The position numbers and the translations under genes are program-made. The notes beneath the pieces were generated by a model that was given only the letters and a program-made list of their open reading frames with translations, was not told the DNA's origin and searched no databases. This document shows, one piece after another, positions 32,843-41,299 of a stretch of 64,000 nt of DNA. The first letter of the stretch is position 1. The number at the start of each line of letters is the position of its first letter. Source of the DNA: Marivita geojedonensis (GTDB lineage Bacteria; Pseudomonadota; Alphaproteobacteria; Rhodobacterales; Rhodobacteraceae); assembly GCF_002115805.1 (NCBI RefSeq), contig NZ_JFKC01000001.1, positions 62,001 to 126,000 of the forward strand. Reading direction: 5' to 3'.

Positions 32843-33759
32843 CACTTCTTCTCCCTCAATTCGGCGTAGAGGTAGGGAATCATAATGGCTGCGATGGTCA
32901 TCAGCATGATGACAGCCGAGGACGCACCGATGCCCATTTGATTGCGACTGAATGTGTAGGAATACATGAAGGTCGCGGGCAGTTCGGTTGCGCGGCCCGG
33001 ACCGCCGCCGGTCAGAGCGATCACGAGGTCAAACGTCTTGATCGCAAGATGGCTGAGGATCACGAAGGCCGACAGGAACGCAGGCCGCAGCTGTGGAATG
33101 ATGATGCGGCGATAGAGGTTCCAGTTCGATGCCCCGTCCATCTGCGCGGCTTTGAGGATCTCGTTGTCGATGCCGCGCAGCCCGGCAAGGAACATCGCCA
33201 TGACAAAACCCGAGGTTTGCCAGACTGCTGCAAGAACCACCGTATAGATCGCGTAGTCGCGGTTTTTGATCCAATCGAATTCGAAGCTCGTCCAGCCCCA
33301 GCTTTGCATGACATTCTCGAGCCCGATACCCGGGTCAAGGAACCACTTCCATGCTGTGCCGGTGACGATGAAGCTCAGTGCCATCGGATAGAGGTAGATG
33401 GTGCGCAGCGCGCCTTCTGCGCGGATCTTCTGATCCAGAAAGATTGCGAGTCCGAGGCCAAGGCAGGTGCAAATGCCGATATAGAGGCCGGCGAAGGTGG
33501 CCATGTTCCAAAGAGAAATTTCCCAGTGGGACAGGCTGAAGAGCTTCTCGTAGTTGGAGAAGCCGATGAGTTCCAGCGTCCTTTGTCCGTCATTGTTGAC
33601 GAATGGAAGGATCCGACTGTCCGTGAACGAGACGTAAACCGTGAAAAGGATGAAACCGTAGACAAAGATCAGGACCATCGCGAGAGACGGCGACAGAACA
33701 AGTTTGGGAAGCCAGTTTTGCAGGCGCGTTTGGAAATCCGCCTCAGTCCGAGCCGACAT
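32842..33759 (-). CDS. Sugar ABC transporter permease (MalF type)
   Basis: A 305-residue CUT1 permease with about six transmembrane segments, an N-terminal helix at about 20-42 and the EAA loop LKAAQMDGASNWNLYRRIIIPQL. It forms the translocation pore with the MalG-type partner. A 70-nt gap with a UUCG hairpin separates it from the broken binding-protein gene upstream, a usual place to adjust binding protein versus permease levels. Confidence 0.88.
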   Translation of the reverse strand: MSARTEADFQTRLQNWLPKLVLSPSLAMVLIFVYGFILFTVYVSFTDSRILPFVNNDGQRTLELIGFSNYEKLFSLSHWEISLWNMATFAGLYIGICTCLGLGLAIFLDQKIRAEGALRTIYLYPMALSFIVTGTAWKWFLDPGIGLENVMQSWGWTSFEFDWIKNRDYAIYTVVLAAVWQTSGFVMAMFLAGLRGIDNEILKAAQMDGASNWNLYRRIIIPQLRPAFLSAFVILSHLAIKTFDLVIALTGGGPGRATELPATFMYSYTFSRNQMGIGASSAVIMLMTIAAIMIPYLYAELREKK

Positions 33760-33800
33760 GCGCGATCCCCCTCTTCAGGATGCCATTTCAGAGTGTGTGA

Positions 33801-33818
33801 GGCGGCCCGAAGGCCGCC
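33801..33818 (-). promoter_or_regulatory. UUCG-capped hairpin between binding-protein and permease genes
   Basis: On the minus strand the sequence is GGCGGCC-TTCG-GGCCGCC, a perfect 7-bp GC stem with a C(UUCG)G tetraloop. No T-run follows, so it should not terminate fully. It fits an mRNA-stabilising or read-through-limiting hairpin that keeps binding-protein mRNA above permease mRNA. Confidence 0.7.
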
Positions 33819-33829
33819 CCACGGGAGGA

Positions 33830-35080
33830 TCACTTGGCGATCGAGACGGCGTCGACCAATTCTGCGACAGCTGTTTCGCTGTCATACTCGCCGTTGAAAT
33901 GCGCCGTGATGACATCGAGGATCGCGTTCTTGACCCCGGCCGGGTTCGCGTGACCATGGGCCATCGAACCGAACAGGTTGCCCGACGCGTTGGCCGCTGC
34001 GAGATCTGCAATGCCCTTTTTACCACATGCGTCAAACGCTTCGTCCGACACATCGGTGCGCGCCGGAACAGAACCTTTCACCACGTTGAACGCAGACTGG
34101 AAAGACGGAGACAGGATCGCAGATGCAAGCGCCGCCTGCTCCTCGGACACCGAGCCGCCCTGATCGAACATCATGAATTGGTCAGCGTTGAACGTGACCT
34201 GATCCTGCGTTCCCGGGAAACGGAAGCACAGGAAGTCTTCGTCCGGGGTTTTGCCGGCATTCAGGAATTCGCCCTTTGCCCAGTCGCCCATCATCTGGAA
34301 TGCCGCTTCGCCGTTGATGACCATCGCCGTGGCGAGGTTCCAGTCCCGGCCCGCGAAGTTTTCATCCACGTAGTTGCGCAGCGTGTTCATACGATCGAAA
34401 GCTTCCTTCATCGTATCGGAACCAAGCGCCTCTTCGTCCAGATCAATGAAAGCTGCCTTGTAGAACTCCGGGCCTCCGGTCGACATCGCGATTGCGTCGA
34501 AAACGGTGGCCTCCTGCCAGGCCTGACCACCTCAGGCAATCGGAATGACTCCGGCTGCCTTCAAGGTGTCGAGCGCAGCGACGAACTCATCCCAGGTCTG
34601 CGGGACAGCAACGCCATTTGCATCGAGCACGGCCTTGTTTGCCCAGACCCAGTTGGTCGAGTGCACGTTTACCGGCGCGGAGATCCACTTGCTGTCCCAC
34701 TTGGCGAAGAACTGCAGCGCTTCAGGAACCACTGCATCCCAACCCTCGCGCGCGGCCACCTCGTTGAGGTCGGCAAGAGCGCCTTGCTTGCCCCAGTCAA
34801 GAACGTCGAAGCCCAGCGCCTGAACGGCGGTCGGGGCATCACCGGACGCAACGCGGGCGCGGAGAACGGTCATTGCCTGCTCACCGCCGCCGCCAGCGAC
34901 CGGCATGTCCATCCAGCCCACGCCCTGCGCCTCAAGATCCTCCTTGAGCACGTTGAGGGCCGCCGCTTCGCCGCCCGAGGTCCACCAGTGCAGAACCTCC
35001 ACATCCTCTGCCTGTGCTGCACCGCCGCTGATCATCAGCGCCAGCGCCATTGCCGTCTTGGTCTTCATTATCGAACGCAT
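33830..35080 (-). pseudogene. Sugar ABC transporter substrate-binding protein, interrupted by in-frame TGA
   Basis: A CUT1 extracellular binding protein that would be 416 residues. The signal peptide ([20 protein letters not shown]) and the mature start [13 protein letters not shown] are normal, and an RBS GGGAGGA precedes ATG 35080. Codon 183 is TGA (34534-34532) in an otherwise continuous frame. The protein reads VIPIA[15 protein letters not shown], where relatives carry a sense residue before GGQ.W. Everything downstream to the natural end is intact. A single nonsense change (for example from CGA, TGG or TTA) is the simplest account; sequencing error or read-through is possible. Without this protein the importer should not work. 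Confidence 0.85.
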
Positions 35081-35118
35081 CTCAGTCCTCCCAGTTGCAT
35101 TCAGTTGGTTGCCCGCGC

Positions 35119-36645
35119 CTATTCTGCGCGCGGAGTGACCCAAGGTGCGCGGCTGTCGCGTCCTACGCGCATCACCACGGATTTCACCTCAAGGAATTCC
35201 TCAAAGCCGTATTTTCCGATTTCTCGTCCGGTGCCCGATTGTTTCATCCCGCCGAAAGCCAGTTCGGGATAACCATCCATCCAGGTGTTGGTCCAAACCG
35301 TCCCTGCCTGCGCACGCCGTGCAAATTCGAGACATGTATGGACGCTTTCGCTCCAGACCCCGGCCGAGAGTCCGTATTCGCTGTCGTTGGTCAGCGCGAT
35401 GGCGTCATCCAGTGTTCTGAATGTGAGCACCGAAAGGACGGGGCCGAATACCTCTTCCCGTGCCACCGCCATGTCGGCGGACACGGAACTGATGACCGTC
35501 GGTTGGTAGAACTGATCTCCCAAACCTTCGACATCGAGATACGCACCGCCCAGCTCCAGACGGGCTCCTGCGGCAACGGCCTCCTGCACATAGCCGTCGA
35601 TCCGGGCGTTGTGCTCTGGCGTGACGATGGCCCCGACCTGCGTGGTCGGATCCAGAGGATCTCCGAACTTCACCTTTTTGGAAAGCGCAACGACGCGGGC
35701 TACAAAATCCTCGGCGATATCCTCGTGGACGATGATCCTGCTGGACGAGTTACAGCACTGACCCACGTTGAAATAGACGCCGAAGGTCACTGCATCTGCC
35801 GCGTTCTCCAGATCCGCATCCGGGAATATGACCTGAGGGTTCTTTCCGCCCAACTCGAGCGCGACCTTCTTCAGCGTGTCGGAAGCTGCCTTGGTGATGA
35901 GTTTGCCCACCGCTGTGGAACCCGTGAACGTCACCATGTCGACGTCCGGGTGCGTCGACTTCAGACTGCCCACGGGGTCACCATATCCAAGGACGATATT
36001 GCACACGCCAGCGGGCAGTCCTGCCTGCATCAACAACTCGCCCATCATGACGGTCGATGAAGGCGTCATTTCCGAAGGCTTCACAACGACAGTGCACCCC
36101 GCAGCCAAGGCAAACGGAAGTTTCTGGCTGAGGATCCAAAACGGGAAATTCCAGGGTGTGATGACAGAGACCACTCCGATGGGGTCCTTCACGACAACAC
36201 CGAGCATGTCACTTCCAAGAGTGTTGTGGCTGTCGCCCTGCGACGTGCGTGCCAGCGCAGCCGCGTAGCGCCACAGGTCCGCGGCGCCGGCGACCTCGCC
36301 TTTGGACTGCGAAATCGGTTTGCCGCTTTCGAGCGTTTCCTGAAGTGCGATGCGATCGACATTGGCCTCGATCAGATCAGCCACCCGTAGAAGGACCGCC
36401 GCGCGTTCGCGTCCGGAAATGCGGCTCCAGATGCCAGCGTCGAAAGCCCGGCGTGCCGCCTTGATGGCGGCGTCTGTCTCTTCCGGGCCACCCTTGGATG
36501 AGGTGCTGACCACAGTTCCATGGGACGGAGACACCCGATCGAACGTCTCTCTGCCAGTGACCCAGGCTCCGTCGATCAGATGCCGCCCGGTAAATGGCTG
36601 GGGCAACTCGTATGCGATGGACGTGTTTATGCTGAGGTCATTCAT
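35119..36645 (-). CDS. NAD(P)-dependent aldehyde dehydrogenase
   Basis: An ALDH-superfamily enzyme of 508 residues close to betaine-aldehyde or gamma-glutamyl-type dehydrogenases. Motifs are the catalytic-pocket Asn in ITPWNFPFW, the nucleotide loop [11 protein letters not shown], the general-base Glu in [14 protein letters not shown], and the catalytic Cys at residue 298 in [11 protein letters not shown]. The C-terminal [12 protein letters not shown] is typical. It would oxidise an aldehyde formed in the pathway to an acid, possibly feeding the adjacent CoA-transferase. Gaps: 38 nt to the binding-protein gene downstream and 5 nt to the hydratase upstream. Confidence 0.88.
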   Translation of the reverse strand: MNDLSINTSIAYELPQPFTGRHLIDGAWVTGRETFDRVSPSHGTVVSTSSKGGPEETDAAIKAARRAFDAGIWSRISGRERAAVLLRVADLIEANVDRIALQETLESGKPISQSKGEVAGAADLWRYAAALARTSQGDSHNTLGSDMLGVVVKDPIGVVSVITPWNFPFWILSQKLPFALAAGCTVVVKPSEMTPSSTVMMGELLMQAGLPAGVCNIVLGYGDPVGSLKSTHPDVDMVTFTGSTAVGKLITKAASDTLKKVALELGGKNPQVIFPDADLENAADAVTFGVYFNVGQCCNSSSRIIVHEDIAEDFVARVVALSKKVKFGDPLDPTTQVGAIVTPEHNARIDGYVQEAVAAGARLELGGAYLDVEGLGDQFYQPTVISSVSADMAVAREEVFGPVLSVLTFRTLDDAIALTNDSEYGLSAGVWSESVHTCLEFARRAQAGTVWTNTWMDGYPELAFGGMKQSGTGREIGKYGFEEFLEVKSVVMRVGRDSRAPWVTPRAE

Positions 36646-36650
36646 GTGGA

Positions 36651-37418
36651 TCAGAACCCGGTAAAATCTGCAGTGCGTTTGTTCAGAAAAGCATCGACGC
36701 CTTCGTTCCGATCATCGGATGAGGCAGCCGCGGCACTGGCGAGCGCTTCGATGCCTGCTGCGGCATCCTCGCCGCGCGCCGCATGGATCATGCTCTTGGC
36801 CAGTTCATTCGCCCGAGGCGAGACATCTTTAAGCGACGCTGCAATCTCCCTTGCCACGGAAAGCGTATCCTCTGCGACCTCGGCCACGAATCCAAAACCA
36901 AGTGCCCGGTCCGCAGTGAGGCGGCGGCCAAAGAGAGCAAGCTCTTTGAGTACAGGTTCGGGCATCAGACGTGCGACGCGTTGCGTCCCGGACCATCCGG
37001 GGACGATGCCGACCCTGGCTTCGGGAAGCGCGAGTGTTGCGTGCGGGGTCATGACCCGTATGTCGCAGCACGCTGCAAGCTCGAGCCCTCCGCCGAAAGC
37101 ATGACCATTGAGTGCGCCGATTGTCGGTTTGCCGAGCCGTGCCAGCCGGTCGAAGACGCGGTGGCCGCTCCGCACCCAATCCCGTGCAAATGCGGACGGG
37201 GTCATAGGCCCCCACTCCGAGATATCCGCCCCGCAGCAAAATGCCTTGGACCCGGCGCCGGTTACCACAAGTGCGCGCAGATCGGGATTTGCCTCGACCG
37301 CATCGCAATACTCGGCAATCTGGCGCAGCATTCCCATGGTCAGGGCATTGAGCCTGGACTCGTTTTCGAGCCGCATCACAGCCAGAGAACCGTCATATGT
37401 CAGCGTGACATTGCTCAT
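36651..37418 (-). CDS. Enoyl-CoA hydratase/isomerase (crotonase fold)
   Basis: A 255-residue crotonase-family protein. The CoA oxyanion-hole stretch is AFCCGADISEWG, and both hydratase glutamates are present: one in GGGLELAACCDI and one in LPEARVGIVPGWSGTQR. This supports true hydratase-type chemistry, although ring-cleaving or retro-Claisen members share the fold. The ATG overlaps the CoA-transferase stop by 4 nt, so a CoA ester made by that enzyme is the likely substrate. Confidence 0.85.
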   Translation of the reverse strand: MSNVTLTYDGSLAVMRLENESRLNALTMGMLRQIAEYCDAVEANPDLRALVVTGAGSKAFCCGADISEWGPMTPSAFARDWVRSGHRVFDRLARLGKPTIGALNGHAFGGGLELAACCDIRVMTPHATLALPEARVGIVPGWSGTQRVARLMPEPVLKELALFGRRLTADRALGFGFVAEVAEDTLSVAREIAASLKDVSPRANELAKSMIHAARGEDAAAGIEALASAAAASSDDRNEGVDAFLNKRTADFTGF

Positions 37419-38986
37419 AGTTCGAGCCCCATCGGCGCTTCCGCCAGAAGCGATTTCGGCATCACACGCGCATTTTCCGCCACTCGAACATGTCCACCGG
37501 ACGCAGCGACGATATGCGCTTCAGGGTCGATACCCGGCATGATCTCGGTTGCAACAAGACCGTTTCCGGTCAGTTCGATGACGCAGCGCTCGGTCACGTA
37601 GAGCACGTTCTGCCCCTGCTCACGCGCACGGCGACCGGAGAATGTCACGTGCTCCACCTCATCGACCATCTTGGTGAATTTGCCGGGGGCGGCGATGTGG
37701 ATTCCGTTTTCGGTCAACTCGATCTGGGCTCCAGCCTCGAACCAACCCGAAAAGACGATTTTTCTGGCATGGGCCGTAATGTCGACAAAGCCACCGCATC
37801 CCGCAGTCAGATAGGGTTTCTTGCCCAGCTTCGAGACATTCACGTTGCCCTCGACATCAACTTCGAGGAACGACAGGAAGGACACGTCAAAGCCTGCGCC
37901 CTGGAAATAGATGAATTGCTGTGGCGAGGGTACGAAGGCGTCCGCATTGGATGCGCAGCCGAATGCGAAACCCGTCAGAGGCACGCCCCCGACGGCCCCT
38001 TGTTCAATCGCCCAGGTGACGGCATCCGGATGACCTTCCTCGAGCAGAATCCGCGGCACCATGGCCGAGATCCCGAAACCCAGATTGGCGGTCATTCCCC
38101 GCTTGAGTTCCTGCGCAGCGCGCCGGGCGATGACCTTTTCCACGCCATGCTCCGCGTGAGAGAAACTGTCCCACGGACGCATGATCTCACCCGAAATCGC
38201 CGGATCGTACTGAGTTTCGGTTGTTTGCTTCTGGTTCGGATCGACGACAACGCAATCTACAAGGTGACCGGGCACCCGGACCTCATGCGGACGCAGGCTG
38301 CCATTCGCCGTGATACGTTTGACCTGAGCGATTACCAGACCGCCATTGTTGCGCACGCAGATGGCCTGTTCGAGGCCACCAAGATAAGCGCCTTCATGTT
38401 CATAGGTGAGATTGCCGCGTTCATCTGACGTGGTGGCGCGGATGATGGCGACGTTTGGCGTTATGTTGGGGAAATGGAGCCAGGTATCTCCGCCAAATTC
38501 CACACGGCTGACAATCGGGGATGCTGCGCCTTTGTCGTTCATCGCGCAGCCTTGCCGCTTGGGATCGACGAAGGTTTCAAGACCTACCTTGGTCAATACA
38601 CCGGGACGATGCGCGGCGGCTTCTCGGTGCATGTCGAACATGATCCCGGAGGGGACGTTATACGCGGCAACCCGATCTTCGACGATCATCTTCCAGATCT
38701 CGGGCATCGCGACACTCGACGGCCCGGACGGATAGGACCCCGCCAGAACGCGGGACAGAAGACCATCCTTTGCAATGTGGTCCATGCCCTTCACGCCGTA
38801 GACGTCTCCGGCCGCAATGGGATGCAGCGCGGTAATGGCTCTGGGATGGCCCTCGGCGTCAAAACGCGCACCAATCGCCTTGAGAACTGCGTCGGGGCAG
38901 CCGAGGGATGACGAGGACGACACCGAAACGACTGCGCCATCCGGAATCCGGCAGACCGCGTCCTGAACCGAAACGACTTTGCTCAT
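37415..38986 (-). CDS. Acyl-CoA:acetate/3-ketoacid CoA-transferase, fused alpha-beta
   Basis: A family I CoA-transferase of 523 residues with both halves in one chain, as in YdiF and propionate CoA-transferase. The predicted catalytic Glu is E328 in WAIEQGAVGGVP, the position aligned with the glutamyl-CoA-forming residue of propionate CoA-transferase. The oxyanion region in the C-half has the usual GFAFGCASNADAF shape. It would activate a short organic acid from the pathway using acyl-CoA. It overlaps the Gfo/Idh gene upstream (4 nt) and the hydratase downstream (4 nt). Confidence 0.85.
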   Translation of the reverse strand: MSKVVSVQDAVCRIPDGAVVSVSSSSSLGCPDAVLKAIGARFDAEGHPRAITALHPIAAGDVYGVKGMDHIAKDGLLSRVLAGSYPSGPSSVAMPEIWKMIVEDRVAAYNVPSGIMFDMHREAAAHRPGVLTKVGLETFVDPKRQGCAMNDKGAASPIVSRVEFGGDTWLHFPNITPNVAIIRATTSDERGNLTYEHEGAYLGGLEQAICVRNNGGLVIAQVKRITANGSLRPHEVRVPGHLVDCVVVDPNQKQTTETQYDPAISGEIMRPWDSFSHAEHGVEKVIARRAAQELKRGMTANLGFGISAMVPRILLEEGHPDAVTWAIEQGAVGGVPLTGFAFGCASNADAFVPSPQQFIYFQGAGFDVSFLSFLEVDVEGNVNVSKLGKKPYLTAGCGGFVDITAHARKIVFSGWFEAGAQIELTENGIHIAAPGKFTKMVDEVEHVTFSGRRAREQGQNVLYVTERCVIELTGNGLVATEIMPGIDPEAHIVAASGGHVRVAENARVMPKSLLAEAPMGLEL

Positions 38987-39987
38987 TCCGGCGCTCCGTA
39001 TTCGATGGCCACCTTTCGGCCCGTCTGCGCGGCCTCGCGAACTGCCAATGCCACGGCCAGAGACTTGATCCCATCGGACCCCGACGCGGCCGGGGCGCCT
39101 TGACCCTTCACCGCTGCCGTAAAGTCAGCAACGCCCTGGACATATAGAGAGTGGTCCGAACAGGGGATTTCGCGCCTTCCCTCTGCCGTTACCAGGGTCA
39201 CGGAACCCACCGGCATCTGGGTCATGACCCCGGACGCAAAGATTGAACCCATGGTACCGTGCACTTCGAAACCCGTGCCGGCGAATGGATGAGTGAAACT
39301 TTCGTGGGACATGACCATGGCCCCTGAGGGCATTGACCAGACCGACATACAGCTATCCTCAACGCCGCGCCCCATGCCGGACTGCGCCATCTGAGCAACA
39401 ACATCCACCGGGTCTTCACCAAGTAGAAAACGCGCCACATCTGCGTCATGCACGGTGATGTCGGGAATCACTCCGCCACCTGCCGTGGCATCATTGATCC
39501 GCCAGCCCTGAAGGTTCTCCGGCAGGTGCACGGCGTGGTGAATCCGCAGCGAAAGAACTTTCCCAATCTGTCCCGATTGGATGATGTCGCGAACTGCGCG
39601 ATGCGTACCGGAACAGCGCAGATGGTGATTGGTGCCGAAGACCAGACCTTTCGCCTTCGCCGCGCCCACCATCTCATGGGCTTCTGCCAGGGTCATACCG
39701 AGCGGCTTTTCACACAGCACATGCTTGCCAGTTGCAATCGCCGCCATGGCCTGATCATGGTGCTTTTCATTTGTCGACGAAATGTACACACACGCCGGAC
39801 CCTTATCGGAAAGAGCCTCCGCAAGATCGGCGGTGCTATTGGCTATACCGTGCTCGTCAGCCCATTTCGCCGTCCGGTCCCCCGATCCGCTGACGATCCA
39901 GGTCACGTCGCTACCGGCCTGAGCGCGCACCGCTGAGATCATGTGCTGCGAGGCAATAGTGCTGGCACCGACAAAGATCCACTGCAT
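38983..39987 (-). CDS. Gfo/Idh/MocA-family oxidoreductase
   Basis: A 334-residue NAD(P)-dependent dehydrogenase of the glucose-fructose oxidoreductase/inositol dehydrogenase type. It has an N-terminal Rossmann start IFVGASTIASQHM, the catalytic-Lys motif HVLCEKPLGMTL, and the later substrate-site HDADVARFLLG with a typical His/Asp pair. It is the first gene of the 15.5-kb operon. ATG 39987 is preferred because GGAG lies 9 nt upstream; ATG 40002 would leave the RBS inside the gene. It likely oxidises a sugar or cyclitol, or reduces a keto-sugar. The substrate is unknown. Confidence 0.83.
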   Translation of the reverse strand: MQWIFVGASTIASQHMISAVRAQAGSDVTWIVSGSGDRTAKWADEHGIANSTADLAEALSDKGPACVYISSTNEKHHDQAMAAIATGKHVLCEKPLGMTLAEAHEMVGAAKAKGLVFGTNHHLRCSGTHRAVRDIIQSGQIGKVLSLRIHHAVHLPENLQGWRINDATAGGGVIPDITVHDADVARFLLGEDPVDVVAQMAQSGMGRGVEDSCMSVWSMPSGAMVMSHESFTHPFAGTGFEVHGTMGSIFASGVMTQMPVGSVTLVTAEGRREIPCSDHSLYVQGVADFTAAVKGQGAPAASGSDGIKSLAVALAVREAAQTGRKVAIEYGAPE

Positions 39988-40006
39988 CGCCCGATTCTCC
40001 ATAATA

Positions 40007-40018
40007 TGGAACGTTCCA
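40007..40018. promoter_or_regulatory. LacI-type operator O1
   Basis: TGGAACGTTCCA, a perfect 12-bp palindrome with the central CG typical of LacI-family operators. It lies just downstream of the predicted -10, over the likely transcription start, and 20 nt ahead of the Gfo/Idh start codon. Confidence 0.75.
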
Positions 40019-40023
40019 AAAGT

Positions 40024-40052
40024 TAATTACTGGAACGTTCCATATTTGACAA
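40024..40052 (-). promoter_or_regulatory. Predicted promoter of the catabolic operon
   Basis: On the minus strand TTGTCA (40052-40047) and TAATTA (40029-40024) are exactly 17 nt apart, upstream of the Gfo/Idh start at 39987. The -35 is good and the -10 is weak, as expected for a regulated promoter. One operator fills the spacer and a second lies just downstream of the -10. Confidence 0.55.
40031..40042. promoter_or_regulatory. LacI-type operator O2
   Basis: A second exact copy of TGGAACGTTCCA, inside the spacer between the predicted -35 and -10. It is 24 bp centre-to-centre from the first copy. Two identical palindromes at a single promoter make a regulatory role very likely; the LacI protein at 24506-25513 is the best candidate ligand. 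Confidence 0.78.
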
Positions 40053-40244
40053 CAGAAGTTTTCGAAGAATCGCGGAGCGAAGCTTGGAAGCGGCCGCATG
40101 CTCCTCGGAAAATGCGGATGGCAAATGGTCTTCAGCAGGAATGCGGAGAGATCAGCTTTTTGAATTGCTGGATCCAGATGTATGGATCAGGCGAACGAGA
40201 ACTGAAAACCGCGCCTGCAGAAAACGTCGCATGTCTGATTACAG

Positions 40245-40320
40245 TGGTGAGCCGTGCAGGATTCGAACCTGCGACCCACTGATTAAAAGTCAGTTGCTCT
40301 ACCAACTGAGCTAACGGCCC
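40245..40320 (-). tRNA. tRNA-Lys (anticodon TTT)
   Basis: A 76-nt cloverleaf on the minus strand with encoded CCA. The acceptor GGGCCGT pairs with ACGGCTC through one G-T pair, followed by discriminator A. The D-loop contains AGCTCAGTTGGTAGAGC, the anticodon arm reads CTGACTTTTAATCAG with TTT at the anticodon, and the T-arm contains GGTTCGAATCC. It is transcribed toward the catabolic operon promoter. 40053-40244 holds nothing else that I can support. Confidence 0.96.
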
Positions 40321-40462
40321 ACTGGCGGGCTATCTAGAAAGAGGGCGGAGTGCGGTCAACCCCCAAAACGGCACAATCCAATAGTAACTTACAGTTTGGC
40401 GTGTTGGCCGTGTGCCCCCGCACTGGAAAGATGTATGCGACAGGCGTATATGCGCGCGCATG

Positions 40463-41299
40463 ATGACCCACAAACCGCGCGATATCGCCTTCATGAAGAT
40501 GCACGGGCTCGGCAATGACTTTGTCGTGCTGGATGCGCGTGTGCAGCCTGTCGTGATGACCGCCGCGCTGGCGCAGGCTATTGGCGACCGACATCGCGGA
40601 GTGGGATTCGATCAGCTTGCCTTGATTGAACGCGGTGCAGGTGACGCGGATGCGCGGCTGGTGTTCTACAATTCAGACGGATCGACGGCAGGAGCCTGCG
40701 GCAATGCCACGCGCTGCATCGCCCGTCATCTGATGGACGAAAGCGGCTTGACCGGGGTGACCCTGACCACCGAGCGGGGGCAGCTTTTTGCGCGGGACGC
40801 CGGAAACGGGCTGACCTCTGTGAACATGGGGCAGCCACAGTTGCGTTGGGATGAGGTACCGCTGGCGCACGAGATGGATACTTTGGAGCTGCCCATCGAC
40901 GGAGCTCCGACAGCGACAGGTATGGGCAATCCGCATTGCACGTTCTTTGTCGAGGATGCCGAATCGGTGGACCTTGAAACGCGCGGTGCCGAAATCGAAG
41001 ATCATCCACTGTATCCGCAGCGCACCAATGTGCAGTTCGCCAGCCTTATTGGACCCGACCATCTACGGATGCGGGTGTGGGAGCGCGGGGTTGGTGTCAC
41101 GCTGGCCTCTGGGTCATCCTCCTGTGCGACGGCCGTTGCCGCGGCTCGGCGCGGCCTGACCGGGCGGCGGGTGAGCATCGACCTTGATGGTGGGCGGATC
41201 GAGATCGACTGGCGCGAAGATGGTGTCTGGATGACCGGACCGACCGCGCATGTATTCAGCGGCACATTTACGGCAGAGTGGCTGGAGCGCGTGTCATGA
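40463..41299 (+). CDS. dapF: Diaminopimelate epimerase
   Basis: A 278-residue DapF, which converts LL- to meso-diaminopimelate for lysine and peptidoglycan. It starts with the family sequence [16 protein letters not shown]. The first catalytic Cys is C79 in GACGNATRC, and the Glu of ERG is kept. Oddly, the second catalytic Cys (ACGSG in E. coli) is Ser216 here (LASGSSSCA), with the nearest Cys at 221. The rest (SMGNPHC-like [16 protein letters not shown]) is normal. ATG 40460 is an alternative start. It overlaps mtaB by 4 nt. Confidence 0.88.
   Translation: MTHKPRDIAFMKMHGLGNDFVVLDARVQPVVMTAALAQAIGDRHRGVGFDQLALIERGAGDADARLVFYNSDGSTAGACGNATRCIARHLMDESGLTGVTLTTERGQLFARDAGNGLTSVNMGQPQLRWDEVPLAHEMDTLELPIDGAPTATGMGNPHCTFFVEDAESVDLETRGAEIEDHPLYPQRTNVQFASLIGPDHLRMRVWERGVGVTLASGSSSCATAVAAARRGLTGRRVSIDLDGGRIEIDWREDGVWMTGPTAHVFSGTFTAEWLERVS

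Noticed and set aside
34532-34534. TGA read as selenocysteine
   Set aside because: ABC binding proteins are not selenoproteins, no SECIS-like hairpin is evident after the codon, and the aligned site is not Cys in this family as I know it.
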